IMG/VR virus record: IMGVR_UViG_3300048918_000241 | Location: 1 to 49,342 of that record | Length of the DNA: 49,342 nt | Direction: 5' to 3' (one strand) | Origin: a virus | In this document: one piece after another, positions 40,508-48,919 of the stretch | How the letters are laid out: the number at the start of each line of letters is the position of its first letter | Position numbering within the stretch: the first letter of the stretch is position 1 | Position numbers and translations under genes: made by a program | The notes under the pieces: generated by a model | Seen by the model: only the letters and a program-made list of their open reading frames with translations | Database searches by the model: none | What the model was told of the DNA's origin: nothing

Positions 40508-42265
40508 ATGGCAACTCAAGAACTCAGAGCCGGGACTGGTAACGGGGCTTACCAGCTCTATCTCTTCATCAACGAGTGGCAGGTCGGTGGCGGCGGCAAC
40601 GGCACTTCGTGGATCGATGCCGAGCTCGGACTGATCAAGGTCGCCTCGTCTGGCGGCTTTGCTTCGTCGCAGTCATCCTGCCCGTGGGAAGTCCACATGT
40701 ACGGGTGGAACAACGGCGACGCATCCGGCACAGGCTCGTTCGCCTTCGGAGCAAATGACGCTATCGGTACGCGCCGCGCAATCACGACCGTCAGCGGTTG
40801 GACGTTCGCGCACAACCCCAATGGCAACGGCCAGCTCTCGCTCAACACGATGGCGAGGATCGTATCCGGTGTCTCGATCGGCTCGCCTCAGATCGGCTGG
40901 GGTCAGGTCGGCTGGACGACGTATTACCGTACCGGAGCCGCACCCGCAACCCCGATCCTCAAGTCTCGTGCCAACGACACAGACATCACGATTACCGCCT
41001 ATGACAGCGGCGACTGGGGAACGGGCGACTCTATCTCGCCCGCCCACAACCTCGATCGTGATATCCAGAGCAACTTCGCAACGTATACCAGCTACGGCTA
41101 CCCAACAACAGCGGGTGGTGCTGCACAGGATGTCGTCTTCACTGGACTCACACCCTTCACGACGCAGTACTTTCGAGGAGCGCTCCGCTCCCGCAACAAC
41201 GTCTGGGTACAGTCAGGCACACTCACTGTTTACAGTCGACCCAGCAAAGCCCCTGCTCCTGACATTGCTTCGAAGACGACGACGTCGCTCAACCTGACGA
41301 CAGCAGCTCCGACATACTCGGGTGCAGGCATCACTGCTCGCGAGACTCAGCTACTCGCGGCAGACGGCGTCACCGTGCTCCAGACGAGTACGCACCTGAC
41401 CGCACCCTCGTTCACAGGTCTGACGCGTGTCACGACCTACAAGACTCGTACACGTGCAACCAACTCGGCAGGCACAAGTGACTGGTCTGACATCGCAACG
41501 TTCACCACGCCTGGTACAGTGCCTGCAGCACCGACCGGCTACACGATCTCGAACATCGCGTCGACCTCGTGCACTGTCTCGACTGGTACACTGTCAGATA
41601 ATGGTGGTGCCGTCCCCTCGCAGATTCGCGTCAAGGTCAGCACGACCAACAGCGACTCCGGCCTAGTTCAAACCATCACACAGACCTCGTGGGGTCCTGT
41701 CAACGTTACAGGACTGACCAAGGGCACGAACTACTGGATCGCGGAAGCGGCCTACAACGACGTAGAGAACGGCGGCTGGGGTGCCTACGGCGCCTACACG
41801 CCTCTCACGACGCTCGCTAACGTCCCGAACGCTCCCGTTCTGTCGCTGCTCTCGGCAGGCCCGACGACTGCTACCCTGCAGTGGGCAGCACCGACGCAGC
41901 TCAACGGTGCTACCATCGTCTCCTACAAGCTCCGCGTAGCGTCTGATGCCGCTCTCACTCTGAACGTTCAGGACTTCACGATCCCTGCTGGCACGCTCAG
42001 CCAGGTCGTAACAGGTCTGACTGGTGCCACGAGCTACTACGCCGCGATCTATACTGTCTGTGACACTGGCACAGGCTCGGTCTCGCCCACCCTGTCGTTC
42101 GCGACGACAGGTGGTGGCGGCTCGACCAGCGGCCTCTGGTACAGCGGCTCGGACGGCGTTCCGAAGTTCAGCGAGGTCTGGTACAGCGACTCGGACGGCG
42201 TTCCGAAGCTCTGCGAGGTCTGGTACTCAGGCGCAGATGGCATCCCGAAGTTGTGTACGAGCTGA
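40508..42265 (+). CDS. Fibronectin type III-like tail protein with C-terminal triple repeat
   Basis: 585 residues. The N-terminal 150 residues are aromatic- and Gly-rich (WEVHMYGWNNGDASGTGSF). Then come several fibronectin-III-like units, recognisable by endings such as VVFTGLTPFTTQYFRGALRS, FTGLTRVTTYKTRTRATNS, VNVTGLTKGTNYWIAEA and VVTGLTGATSYYAAIY. After GGGGS the protein ends with three copies of a 14-residue unit (WYSGSDGVPKFSEV type). Fibronectin-III repeats are common on phage surfaces and can aid weak binding to cell-wall sugars. No clear ribosome binding site is seen. It is coupled to the next fibre gene by TGATG. Confidence 0.8.
   Translation: MATQELRAGTGNGAYQLYLFINEWQVGGGGNGTSWIDAELGLIKVASSGGFASSQSSCPWEVHMYGWNNGDASGTGSFAFGANDAIGTRRAITTVSGWTFAHNPNGNGQLSLNTMARIVSGVSIGSPQIGWGQVGWTTYYRTGAAPATPILKSRANDTDITITAYDSGDWGTGDSISPAHNLDRDIQSNFATYTSYGYPTTAGGAAQDVVFTGLTPFTTQYFRGALRSRNNVWVQSGTLTVYSRPSKAPAPDIASKTTTSLNLTTAAPTYSGAGITARETQLLAADGVTVLQTSTHLTAPSFTGLTRVTTYKTRTRATNSAGTSDWSDIATFTTPGTVPAAPTGYTISNIASTSCTVSTGTLSDNGGAVPSQIRVKVSTTNSDSGLVQTITQTSWGPVNVTGLTKGTNYWIAEAAYNDVENGGWGAYGAYTPLTTLANVPNAPVLSLLSAGPTTATLQWAAPTQLNGATIVSYKLRVASDAALTLNVQDFTIPAGTLSQVVTGLTGATSYYAAIYTVCDTGTGSVSPTLSFATTGGGGSTSGLWYSGSDGVPKFSEVWYSDSDGVPKLCEVWYSGADGIPKLCTS
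42135..42260 (+). repeat. Three tandem 42-base repeats
   Basis: Units 42135-42176, 42177-42218 and 42219-42260 encode three 14-residue copies of W-Y-S-x-x-D-G-[VI]-P-K. Units 1 and 2 are nearly identical; unit 3 has diverged. They end five bases before the stop of the fibronectin-type gene. Confidence 0.85.
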
Positions 42266-44415
42266 TGCCCACGCTTACCAACTCGCCCCAGGACGTCACG
42301 GTCATCGAAGCCGAGGCGCGCAAGTCTTTCGCCTTCGGTATCTGGCTGAAGAACAGCAACGGCGACGCCGTCGATATTTCGAACTCTCAGACTTCTTTCA
42401 CGCTCGGTAAATACGACAAGTACGGTGTGGCGACAGTCCTCGTGTCCAAGGACTTCAACGTCGTTGCTCCCAGCCTCGGCTACATGACGGTGTTCGTCGA
42501 TGCAGACCAACTCAACTACAAGCCCGACACGTACTACTTCACTGTCACGCTCCGTATCCAGGGATACAGCGTTGTACTGATGAAGGGTGACTTTGCCCTC
42601 CAGCAGAACATGGAGTTTGACAGTATCAATCATGACTACGTCGCAACGAACCCGGCACAGTCGGTCGAAGTCACGCTTCGTGAAGCACTCAACGTTCACG
42701 TCACGTTGTCTGCGCTTCTGCCTCCGAATCTGGTCATCCCCACGGATGCCTCTGACCTTGCTGTCGCTGGGTACGTTAGCAACCCTGCTTCTGCTACTCG
42801 GGCTCAACTCGATCTAGTCTACGTCGATAACACAGAGCTTACCAACGGGCTGGCAACTAAGCCGAACACCAGTACTGTCGTCCTGAAGTCCCAGTACACG
42901 GCCAAGGGTGCGATCCTCGTTGGCACAGGTGTGTCGACGCCGAGCACACTCCCACTCGGTTCTCAGGACCAAGTGCTCGTCGTCGACACTTCCCTCGCTG
43001 GTGGTGTCAAGTGGGCAGCACTGACTGCCGCCCAGATTCCTGCTCTCGACGCAACCAAGATCACGACCGGTACGTTCGCGCTCGCTCGCATCCCAATAAT
43101 GGATGCCGCGCACATCCCCGCTCTCGACACGAGCAAGATCACGACAGGTGTCTTCGCTCAGGCTCGGATGCCCGCAACTACGGTCAAAGCTATGCTCGAC
43201 CCGAACTACCTTGGTCCGGGTCCTTCCAAGGTCAGGTTCTGGAACGGCACGTCTTTTGATGCACTGTCTTCAACCGCATACCAGTGGCTTGGTGTCTGGA
43301 AGCCTTGGGGTACTCGCGTTGTCGAGATGGTCTGGGCTGGTACAGACTGGAAGATCCTTACTCACACTGGTGAAGAAGGTTTCGGCGGTAAGATCGACCT
43401 TACGCCTTACCTAGCAAACAGTTGGCAGGCATATACCCTTCGCAACGGTATGGCCCCACGTCGATGGGCGCCACCAAGAGCCCAGAAGCTTCCGTCTGGA
43501 ATCGTCGTTCTCTCTGGCTTGATCGGTTACGGTACTTCTACACTAGACAGCATCATTGGTGTTCTGCCGGTAGGGTATCGCCCGGACATGCCTATGATCT
43601 TTCCAATCAACAACGGGGATACTGCCAAAACTGTTGTCATCTATCCTGACGGTACTATCAAGGCTCGCAACGGGTGGGTCGCAAACACCTACATCTCACT
43701 CGACGGCATTGCCTTCCCGGCTGCGGGTGTCGCAACCTGGACAGACTTCACTGCTGGTGCGTTCAAGAATGGATGGGTAGATTACTACCCCACCGATCCT
43801 CAATGGGGGCATGCGGGTTACTGGAAAGACCCGTATGGCTTCGTATGGACGCGAGGCATGATTAGAGGCGGCACGACCACAACCGGTGACCTGCCCATGG
43901 TCTCGCTTCCCAGCAGTGTCTATGGCTCGCACCTTCAGAGCCATGTGAACGTGGCCTGTGCCGACGCATTCGGCTACGTGTCAGTGTTCCCGAACGGCGA
44001 CATCTGCTGGAAGCTGAACAGCACGAGCAATGCTTGGATATCCCTCGCAGGTATCTGTATCGTTACTCCAGACGCTCTAACCCAGCCATGGTGGAACTTC
44101 GGCCTAGTTAATGGCTGGGTGCGCTACAGCACATCATTCCCGCTACCCGCACTTCTCACGCGTGAAGACGGCCTGACCATGTCTAAAGGTCTAGTTGCCG
44201 GTGGTACTGTCAACGCGAAGATCTTCAATACATCAGGTACAGGCCAGCCCGAAGGCGAAATCATTCTGGCGAGCGTGAGTAATGCCCTGTGGAACCGTGT
44301 TGATATCTATGCTAAAGACCAAGGTCAAGATGATCGTGGTGGATTTATCCAAATCAACAACAATGGAAACACTTGGCAGTCTCTCGACAACAAGATATGG
44401 ATGGTAGGTGACTGA
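42265..44415 (+). CDS. Receptor-binding tail fibre
   Basis: 716 residues from ATG 42265, overlapping the previous stop (TGATG). N-terminal domain (to about 140) is homologous to that of 39644-40501 (ARKSFAFGIWLKNSNGDAVD; TYYFTVTLRIQGYSVVLMK). A shaft with two fibre repeats, KITTGTFALARIP and KITTGVFAQARMP, lies near 265-302. Residues about 386-650 contain three related modules, starting near 386, 491 and 608, each with an L-x-N-G-x turn, then G-x-[VT]-x-x-x-x-G-[ML]-[IV]-x-x-G-T, and in the first two an ISL-x-GI ending. Repeated C-terminal modules are typical of receptor-binding tips. Confidence 0.82.
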   Translation: MPTLTNSPQDVTVIEAEARKSFAFGIWLKNSNGDAVDISNSQTSFTLGKYDKYGVATVLVSKDFNVVAPSLGYMTVFVDADQLNYKPDTYYFTVTLRIQGYSVVLMKGDFALQQNMEFDSINHDYVATNPAQSVEVTLREALNVHVTLSALLPPNLVIPTDASDLAVAGYVSNPASATRAQLDLVYVDNTELTNGLATKPNTSTVVLKSQYTAKGAILVGTGVSTPSTLPLGSQDQVLVVDTSLAGGVKWAALTAAQIPALDATKITTGTFALARIPIMDAAHIPALDTSKITTGVFAQARMPATTVKAMLDPNYLGPGPSKVRFWNGTSFDALSSTAYQWLGVWKPWGTRVVEMVWAGTDWKILTHTGEEGFGGKIDLTPYLANSWQAYTLRNGMAPRRWAPPRAQKLPSGIVVLSGLIGYGTSTLDSIIGVLPVGYRPDMPMIFPINNGDTAKTVVIYPDGTIKARNGWVANTYISLDGIAFPAAGVATWTDFTAGAFKNGWVDYYPTDPQWGHAGYWKDPYGFVWTRGMIRGGTTTTGDLPMVSLPSSVYGSHLQSHVNVACADAFGYVSVFPNGDICWKLNSTSNAWISLAGICIVTPDALTQPWWNFGLVNGWVRYSTSFPLPALLTREDGLTMSKGLVAGGTVNAKIFNTSGTGQPEGEIILASVSNALWNRVDIYAKDQGQDDRGGFIQINNNGNTWQSLDNKIWMVGD

Positions 44416-44567
44416 TGCAATACAAGATTACTGTCGACGTGGACTACGAAGCCGCAGTAGACGAAGCGTCCTTGCTCCAGGATGTCAACACGATCATCAC
44501 CAAGGCGTTCAATGAGCGCACTGGTGTCAACAGCTTCCAGATCGAATCGTTCGGTCTGGCTGAGTAA
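44415..44567 (+). CDS. 50-residue protein after the tail fibre
   Basis: ATG 44415 overlaps the fibre stop (TGATG); stop TAA 44565-44567. The sequence begins MQYKITVDVDYEAAVDEASL and ends VNSFQIESFGLAE: a strand, helices, a strand, acidic overall. It could be a fibre chaperone or part of the lysis set; nothing specific is recognised. Size and coupling support a real gene. Confidence 0.7.
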   Translation: MQYKITVDVDYEAAVDEASLLQDVNTIITKAFNERTGVNSFQIESFGLAE

Positions 44568-44579
44568 AGGAAGGTAATC

Positions 44580-45530
44580 ATGACAATCGTCCGTCCCACC
44601 ACGACGCGCGTGATCAGCTCCTCGTGGGCCGACCACCGGAAGCGCAATCCCCCGAGCCAGGAGCCTGGCACCGACTACGCCTGCGCCTACGGCTCGACGG
44701 TCGTCGCACCCGCTGACGGCGTCGTCGTCGCGATCCAGACCCACACGGCCAACGCAACAGGTCGCTTCATCACCATCGACTTCGACAACGGTCAGCGAGG
44801 CCGCGCGCTCCACCTCTCGCAGGTGAACGTCAGCGTCGGTCAGCGTGTCAAACAGGGCCAGAAGATCGGTGTGTCCGGCGCGTCGGCCAACGGCAAGGAG
44901 TGGGGCGTTGGTGCGCACGTGCATCAGTCGCTCTTCAACGGCCACTCCTACAACGGCTTCGGCCCCAACAGCACCGTCGACTTCGAAGCTGCTGTCGTCG
45001 CAAGCGGCGGTCCGGTCTACGACCAGAACGTCGCCAACGAGCAGAACTACCTGAACGCAGCTCAGGGCGAGAAGCTCGTCGTCGATGGTCTGCTCGGTGA
45101 CAACACCCGCGCCGCGATCAAGCGCTACCAGCAGTACCTCGCCGATCGTGGCTGGTACACTGGTGCAATCGACGGCGTGTGGGGTCCGGGCACCCAGCAG
45201 GGCCACGAGAAGCGCTACGCCGAGTGGGTCGCCAGCACCCAGAAGCCGCCGCAGCCGGAGTACCACAACGTCACACTGGACGACATTAAGTCGCTCAGTG
45301 ACGTGCGCGGCCTCCAGAAGATCGCCAACCTGTACCTCAAGCAGGGTATCGACAACGAATGGGGTCCGAAGTCCAAGGACGGCCTATCCCGCTTCCTGAA
45401 CCAGAACTACGGCGGGTCCCTCACCGCCTGGCTCCGGCGCAAGTGGGGCTACGTCGGCAACGAGCAGTGGGGTCCGCAGATGAAGGCCGCTCTCGAGCGC
45501 GCCAACGCCGCGAACTTCAGGGAGCTCTAA
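44580..45530 (+). CDS. lysA: Endolysin: M23 peptidase plus peptidoglycan-binding repeats
   Basis: 316 residues, AAAGGAAGG before ATG 44580. The first 125 residues are an M23 (lysostaphin/LytM-type) zinc peptidase: H19 and D32 (WADHRKRNPPSQEPGTD), the conserved RALHLSQVNVSVGQRVKQG with H78, and the HxH motif GAHVHQS (H113, H115). It cuts peptide cross-links of the cell wall. The rest has four short units of the wall-binding type: LLGDNTRAAIKRYQ, VWGPGTQQGHEKRY, EWGPKSKDGLSRF and QWGPQMKAALERA. No signal peptide is visible, so it depends on a holin, encoded downstream. Confidence 0.92.
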   Translation: MTIVRPTTTRVISSSWADHRKRNPPSQEPGTDYACAYGSTVVAPADGVVVAIQTHTANATGRFITIDFDNGQRGRALHLSQVNVSVGQRVKQGQKIGVSGASANGKEWGVGAHVHQSLFNGHSYNGFGPNSTVDFEAAVVASGGPVYDQNVANEQNYLNAAQGEKLVVDGLLGDNTRAAIKRYQQYLADRGWYTGAIDGVWGPGTQQGHEKRYAEWVASTQKPPQPEYHNVTLDDIKSLSDVRGLQKIANLYLKQGIDNEWGPKSKDGLSRFLNQNYGGSLTAWLRRKWGYVGNEQWGPQMKAALERANAANFREL

Positions 45531-45536
45531 GTCTCA

Positions 45537-45983
45537 ATGTTCACGCAATTTCCTGAGTCTTCGCAGATCCTGCTCAGGATCAGCCTTGCCGCCGCCTGGG
45601 CTTTCAGCGCGGCGGCAGGGCTGAGCGCGGTGGTGTTTCTCCCCGACACCAACGGTCCCGACTTTATGTACGAGGCCCGTGTCTTGGCAGGAATCACGCT
45701 CGCAGTTGCTACTACTGCCGCTGGGATCGGCGTAGCACTGAACAAATACAGGATTGAATGGGTGTGCTCCTGGCTTGCAGCGGCCGGGTTCACACCGTTC
45801 ATTGCTCTGTACTGGACAGTCGTCTACAAGGATACCGATGGGACCCTGCCCATCGCCTTGATGATGTCCAGCCTCGTAACCTTCTATGCGTTTCGTGGAA
45901 TCTCCTGCGCCGCACATGCGACCCGACTCCGCAGGCTTCACGATGACACAGGCCCGATCAAACAACTGGAGGAGGACAGCTAA
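45537..45983 (+). CDS. Multi-span membrane protein of the lysis cassette
   Basis: 148 residues with four predicted transmembrane helices (ISLAAAWAFSAAAGLSAVVF; VLAGITLAVATTAAGIGVAL; CSWLAAAGFTPFIALYWTVV; ALMMSSLVTFYAFRG) and an acidic C-terminal tail. It directly follows the endolysin and is coupled by TAATG to the next gene. It may be a holin or antiholin partner. No named family is recognised. Confidence 0.7.
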   Translation: MFTQFPESSQILLRISLAAAWAFSAAAGLSAVVFLPDTNGPDFMYEARVLAGITLAVATTAAGIGVALNKYRIEWVCSWLAAAGFTPFIALYWTVVYKDTDGTLPIALMMSSLVTFYAFRGISCAAHATRLRRLHDDTGPIKQLEEDS

Positions 45984-46372
45984 TGAAAGACTGGCTGCCC
46001 TGGGTCGTCGCGTTCATACCGCTCACGGTCTCGCTAGTCGCAGCAGCGACCGCGTGGAAGAAGCAACGTGACGATAGGAAAGCTGGGGTAGCCGCGAACG
46101 AGGTCGCTGAAGAGAATGCCGAAGCTAACAGGTGGCAGAGCATAATCGAGACCCAGACCAAGGCACTCCTTGAGCCCATGCAGGCTCAACTCAGAGAACA
46201 CGCGGAGAAAATCCGTGGATTGGAGGAAGAGCTCGCGAATCGCAACAAGAAGTATTGGCAAGCGATTAGCCTGATCCGAGCTCTCTATCTTTGGATTGAT
46301 CGGCACGCGCCGTACAATCCTGACCAGCAGCCATTGCCCAAGCCCACTGACCTCATCACGGAGGACATCTGA
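45983..46372 (+). CDS. Membrane-anchored coiled-coil protein (spanin- or antiholin-like)
   Basis: 129 residues: an N-terminal transmembrane helix (LPWVVAFIPLTVSLVAAATA), a basic turn, then a long charged coiled coil (residues about 40-95, with LREHAEKIRGLEEELANRNK) and a Pro-rich end. This shape is shared with inner-membrane spanin-like and accessory lysis proteins in actinophages. Starts on TAATG overlap and ends on TGATG overlap with the holin gene. Confidence 0.7.
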   Translation: MKDWLPWVVAFIPLTVSLVAAATAWKKQRDDRKAGVAANEVAEENAEANRWQSIIETQTKALLEPMQAQLREHAEKIRGLEEELANRNKKYWQAISLIRALYLWIDRHAPYNPDQQPLPKPTDLITEDI

Positions 46373-46701
46373 TGATCACCTTTTCCCTGAACTGGATCGC
46401 AGTACTGACATTCGTCATCTCGATCTTCCTGCCCCTGCTCGTCGGCCTCGTCACGAAGCTCACGACGAGCGCCGGTGTTCGGGCCATCCTGCTCGCGTTC
46501 CTCGCGGCGGTCGCAGGCTTCCTCACGGAGCTTCTGTCGGCACTGACCAACGGCACTCCGTACGACGTCGGTCTGGCGCTCCTGCTCTGGATCGGCACGT
46601 TCGTCGTGGCCGTCGCCTCGCACTTCGGTATTTGGAAACCGACAGGCGTATCCGAATCCGCCAAGGCCGCGTTCGGCGGCGACCGCACAAACGCGGTATA
46701 A
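46372..46701 (+). CDS. Holin
   Basis: 109 residues with three probable transmembrane helices (LNWIAVLTFVISIFLPLLVG; VRAILLAFLAAVAGFLTELL; VGLALLLWIGTFVVAVASHF) and a short soluble C-terminus. Size, helices and position after an endolysin match actinophage holins, which form the membrane holes that release or activate the endolysin. It ends within a TATAAT sequence (see next entry). Confidence 0.8.
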   Translation: MITFSLNWIAVLTFVISIFLPLLVGLVTKLTTSAGVRAILLAFLAAVAGFLTELLSALTNGTPYDVGLALLLWIGTFVVAVASHFGIWKPTGVSESAKAAFGGDRTNAV

Positions 46702-46702
46702 T
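46697..46702 (+). promoter_or_regulatory. Candidate -10 box (TATAAT) before the internal virion genes
   Basis: TATAAT at 46697-46702 includes the stop codon of the holin gene; a strong AAAGGAG ribosome binding site follows at 46711-46717. No -35 consensus is seen. If used, the leader would be very short. Chance occurrence over the stop codon cannot be excluded. Confidence 0.35.
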
Positions 46703-46723
46703 TCGCATAGAAAGGAGCGGGCG

Positions 46724-47911
46724 ATGGGCAATTTCATCGAAGACTTCCTGCACAATGTCTTCGGCGGCGGGCAGGCAAAACCGTCGAACAACAAGCCGTC
46801 GCCCGCTCCTGCCAACCCTCGGCAGCAGTGGAATCCGACTCCGGTCGCGGCTCCGTTGCCGGACGTCAAGAGCCTGACGCTCTACGGTGGCAACAACCAG
46901 CTCCCTGCTCCGAAGCAGGACAAGCCCCGCGACTTCTGGCAGGGTGTCGGAGACTACTTCGGCAACCTGCAGAAGCAGTCGGACGAGCGCAAACAGCAGG
47001 ACTTTCAGAACCAGCAGCGCGCTCGGTCTATCGGCATGACCGGCTACACAGACGAGGGTCTTCGTGCTCTCGGCTTCTCCGACCCTCAGTCGCAGGTCAG
47101 CCAGGCCGCACGCACGCCGCGTGAGAAGTACGCGGACTCGCTCAACGGCCCGGTCACTCCGGTCGGTACGCGCGAGCTCAGCATGGACGAGTGGAACAGC
47201 TTGTCGCGTGATCAGCAGCAGGCTGTCGTCGCCAATGCCGCGCTCTACAACGCGACCCAGGCCGACAAGGCTCTGCATCAGAAGACCGCCGACCAGAAGG
47301 ACGACGCGTCCTACCTCGACTCGATCGACGCAATCTTCGGCAAGGAGGGCGGCTCCGACATCTACGCTCCCAACACCGTAAAGGTGCTCGGAGAGCTTGG
47401 CTACAAGAACGACAAGAGCGATCTCGACCTGTTCCTCAACGGAAGCGCAGCTTCGACTCTGGACCAGATCAAGTCCACAGACCAGGGCGCTCGCACCGAC
47501 CTGCTCCACGGTCTCGCCACCGCGCCCCAGGCCTTCGGTGACAAGAACCAGACCTACCAGGCCGCGCTCGAGAAGGGTGCATCGATCCTGGATGCGCTCA
47601 AGTCGACTGGCACGTTCTCGCCCGAGGTCAGCCGGTTCGGCGGCGTCCCGCTCAACGCGGCTCAGCGCATCCCGGAAGACAAGCGCGCCGCACTGAGCGA
47701 CATGCTCGTCGGTATGGCCGACCAGGGTGTCTGGAACACCATCACAACCGACCCTGAGAAGAACGCACAGTTCACTCAGGCACTCCAGTCTGCAACGAGC
47801 GGTCTCCCGGAGAGCGACGTTGCCGACTTCTTCAAGGAGCAGTACGGCAATCTCAGCGGAGACAACCTGATGCCGTTCGAGCAGTTCTCAAAGTACTGGC
47901 TGAAGGGATAA
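46724..47911 (+). CDS. Probable internal virion protein
   Basis: 395 residues with AAAGGAG upstream. N-terminal 70 residues are low-complexity (Gln, Pro, Asn, Ala), like the start of the giant protein and of the next gene; the rest is helical, Asp/Gln/Ala-rich and without cysteines (e.g. DEWNSLSRDQQQAVVANAAL, FFKEQYGNLSGDNLMPFEQF). Its composition and place among virion genes suit an ejection or internal core protein. No enzyme motif is visible. Confidence 0.7.
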   Translation: MGNFIEDFLHNVFGGGQAKPSNNKPSPAPANPRQQWNPTPVAAPLPDVKSLTLYGGNNQLPAPKQDKPRDFWQGVGDYFGNLQKQSDERKQQDFQNQQRARSIGMTGYTDEGLRALGFSDPQSQVSQAARTPREKYADSLNGPVTPVGTRELSMDEWNSLSRDQQQAVVANAALYNATQADKALHQKTADQKDDASYLDSIDAIFGKEGGSDIYAPNTVKVLGELGYKNDKSDLDLFLNGSAASTLDQIKSTDQGARTDLLHGLATAPQAFGDKNQTYQAALEKGASILDALKSTGTFSPEVSRFGGVPLNAAQRIPEDKRAALSDMLVGMADQGVWNTITTDPEKNAQFTQALQSATSGLPESDVADFFKEQYGNLSGDNLMPFEQFSKYWLKG

Positions 47912-47914
47912 GCC

Positions 47915-48919
47915 ATGGCCTCGTTCACCAATCCGTTCGCACCTGCCAAGGACCAGACGTGGCACCCGCCACTTCTGCCTCCCACGATTCCAACTCCTCC
48001 GGCATCGGTTAGCAGTGGTAGCGGACTCAACTCGCCGCCCGTGGCTCGTGCCTCGTCCGGTCCGACGCCTCAGCAGGTCGCTGCAGCAAACGCAGCAGCA
48101 GCCGACAACAAGGCAAAGGCCGCAGGCAAGGCACAGTCGGCCAAGGAGAACACTGCAACCCAGGGCATCATCGATGCCCTGATGAAGTCTCTCGAAGGCT
48201 ACGCCCAGGGCCGCGACACCGGTCTGGCCAACAACCAGCGCGCCTACGACGACACGCTCACTGGCATCCTGTCAAACTACGCGTCGGCTGTCGCGGACTA
48301 CGACAAGACTAGCACGACCAACGAGCAGGACGAGGTCAGCAAGTCCGCCGCCAACGTGACGAACCGTGCGCGCGAGCGTATGGGCAACCTGATGCAGGTG
48401 CTGTCGCAGGGCGGCGGTGAGACCGACGCTCTGCGTTCCCTGCTCACGGTGTTCCAGAACTTCGACGCGAACCAGATGGACATCGCTCGCTCGTTCTTCG
48501 ACACTGACCGGCAGATCGGAAGCCAGATCACTGGCGCGAACACGCAAGCAGAGACCAGCCGTCGTTCGGCCTGGCAGCAGCTGCAGGAGGCCAACTCACA
48601 GGTCACCAACGACTACTACAAGAACTACATGGACGTCTGGACCAACGCCCAGCGCACTGCCGCGCAGAACACGAACACCGACAGTGACTACTCGACGGCG
48701 TTCAATGCGAACTTCGGCGGCAAGGACCCGGTTCAGGAAGCGTCCAAGTTCGCGGGCAAGTCTTACGAGACCGAGACCAAGGACGACGAGTTCTTCAAGA
48801 ACTTCCAGGGTCGCAAGGAGCCGAAGAAGACTGACCTCGCCTCTACGAACCGCGCAGGTACGACAACGATCAACGCCCCTCAGGCCGCTGAGGGTGCAAC
48901 GCTGAGGGGCCGTGGATAA
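47915..48919 (+). CDS. Probable internal virion protein, Ala/Gln-rich
   Basis: 334 residues, three bases after the previous gene. The first 50 residues are Pro/Ser-rich and unfolded (FTNPFAPAKDQTWHPPLLPP), followed by an Ala-rich helix (AAANAAAADNKAKAAGKAQS) and a long coiled-coil region to about residue 265 (NVTNRARERMGNLMQVLSQG). A basic tail ends the protein. It resembles podovirus core proteins that line the ejection channel. Coupled to the next gene by TAATG. Confidence 0.7.
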   Translation: MASFTNPFAPAKDQTWHPPLLPPTIPTPPASVSSGSGLNSPPVARASSGPTPQQVAAANAAAADNKAKAAGKAQSAKENTATQGIIDALMKSLEGYAQGRDTGLANNQRAYDDTLTGILSNYASAVADYDKTSTTNEQDEVSKSAANVTNRARERMGNLMQVLSQGGGETDALRSLLTVFQNFDANQMDIARSFFDTDRQIGSQITGANTQAETSRRSAWQQLQEANSQVTNDYYKNYMDVWTNAQRTAAQNTNTDSDYSTAFNANFGGKDPVQEASKFAGKSYETETKDDEFFKNFQGRKEPKKTDLASTNRAGTTTINAPQAAEGATLRGRG

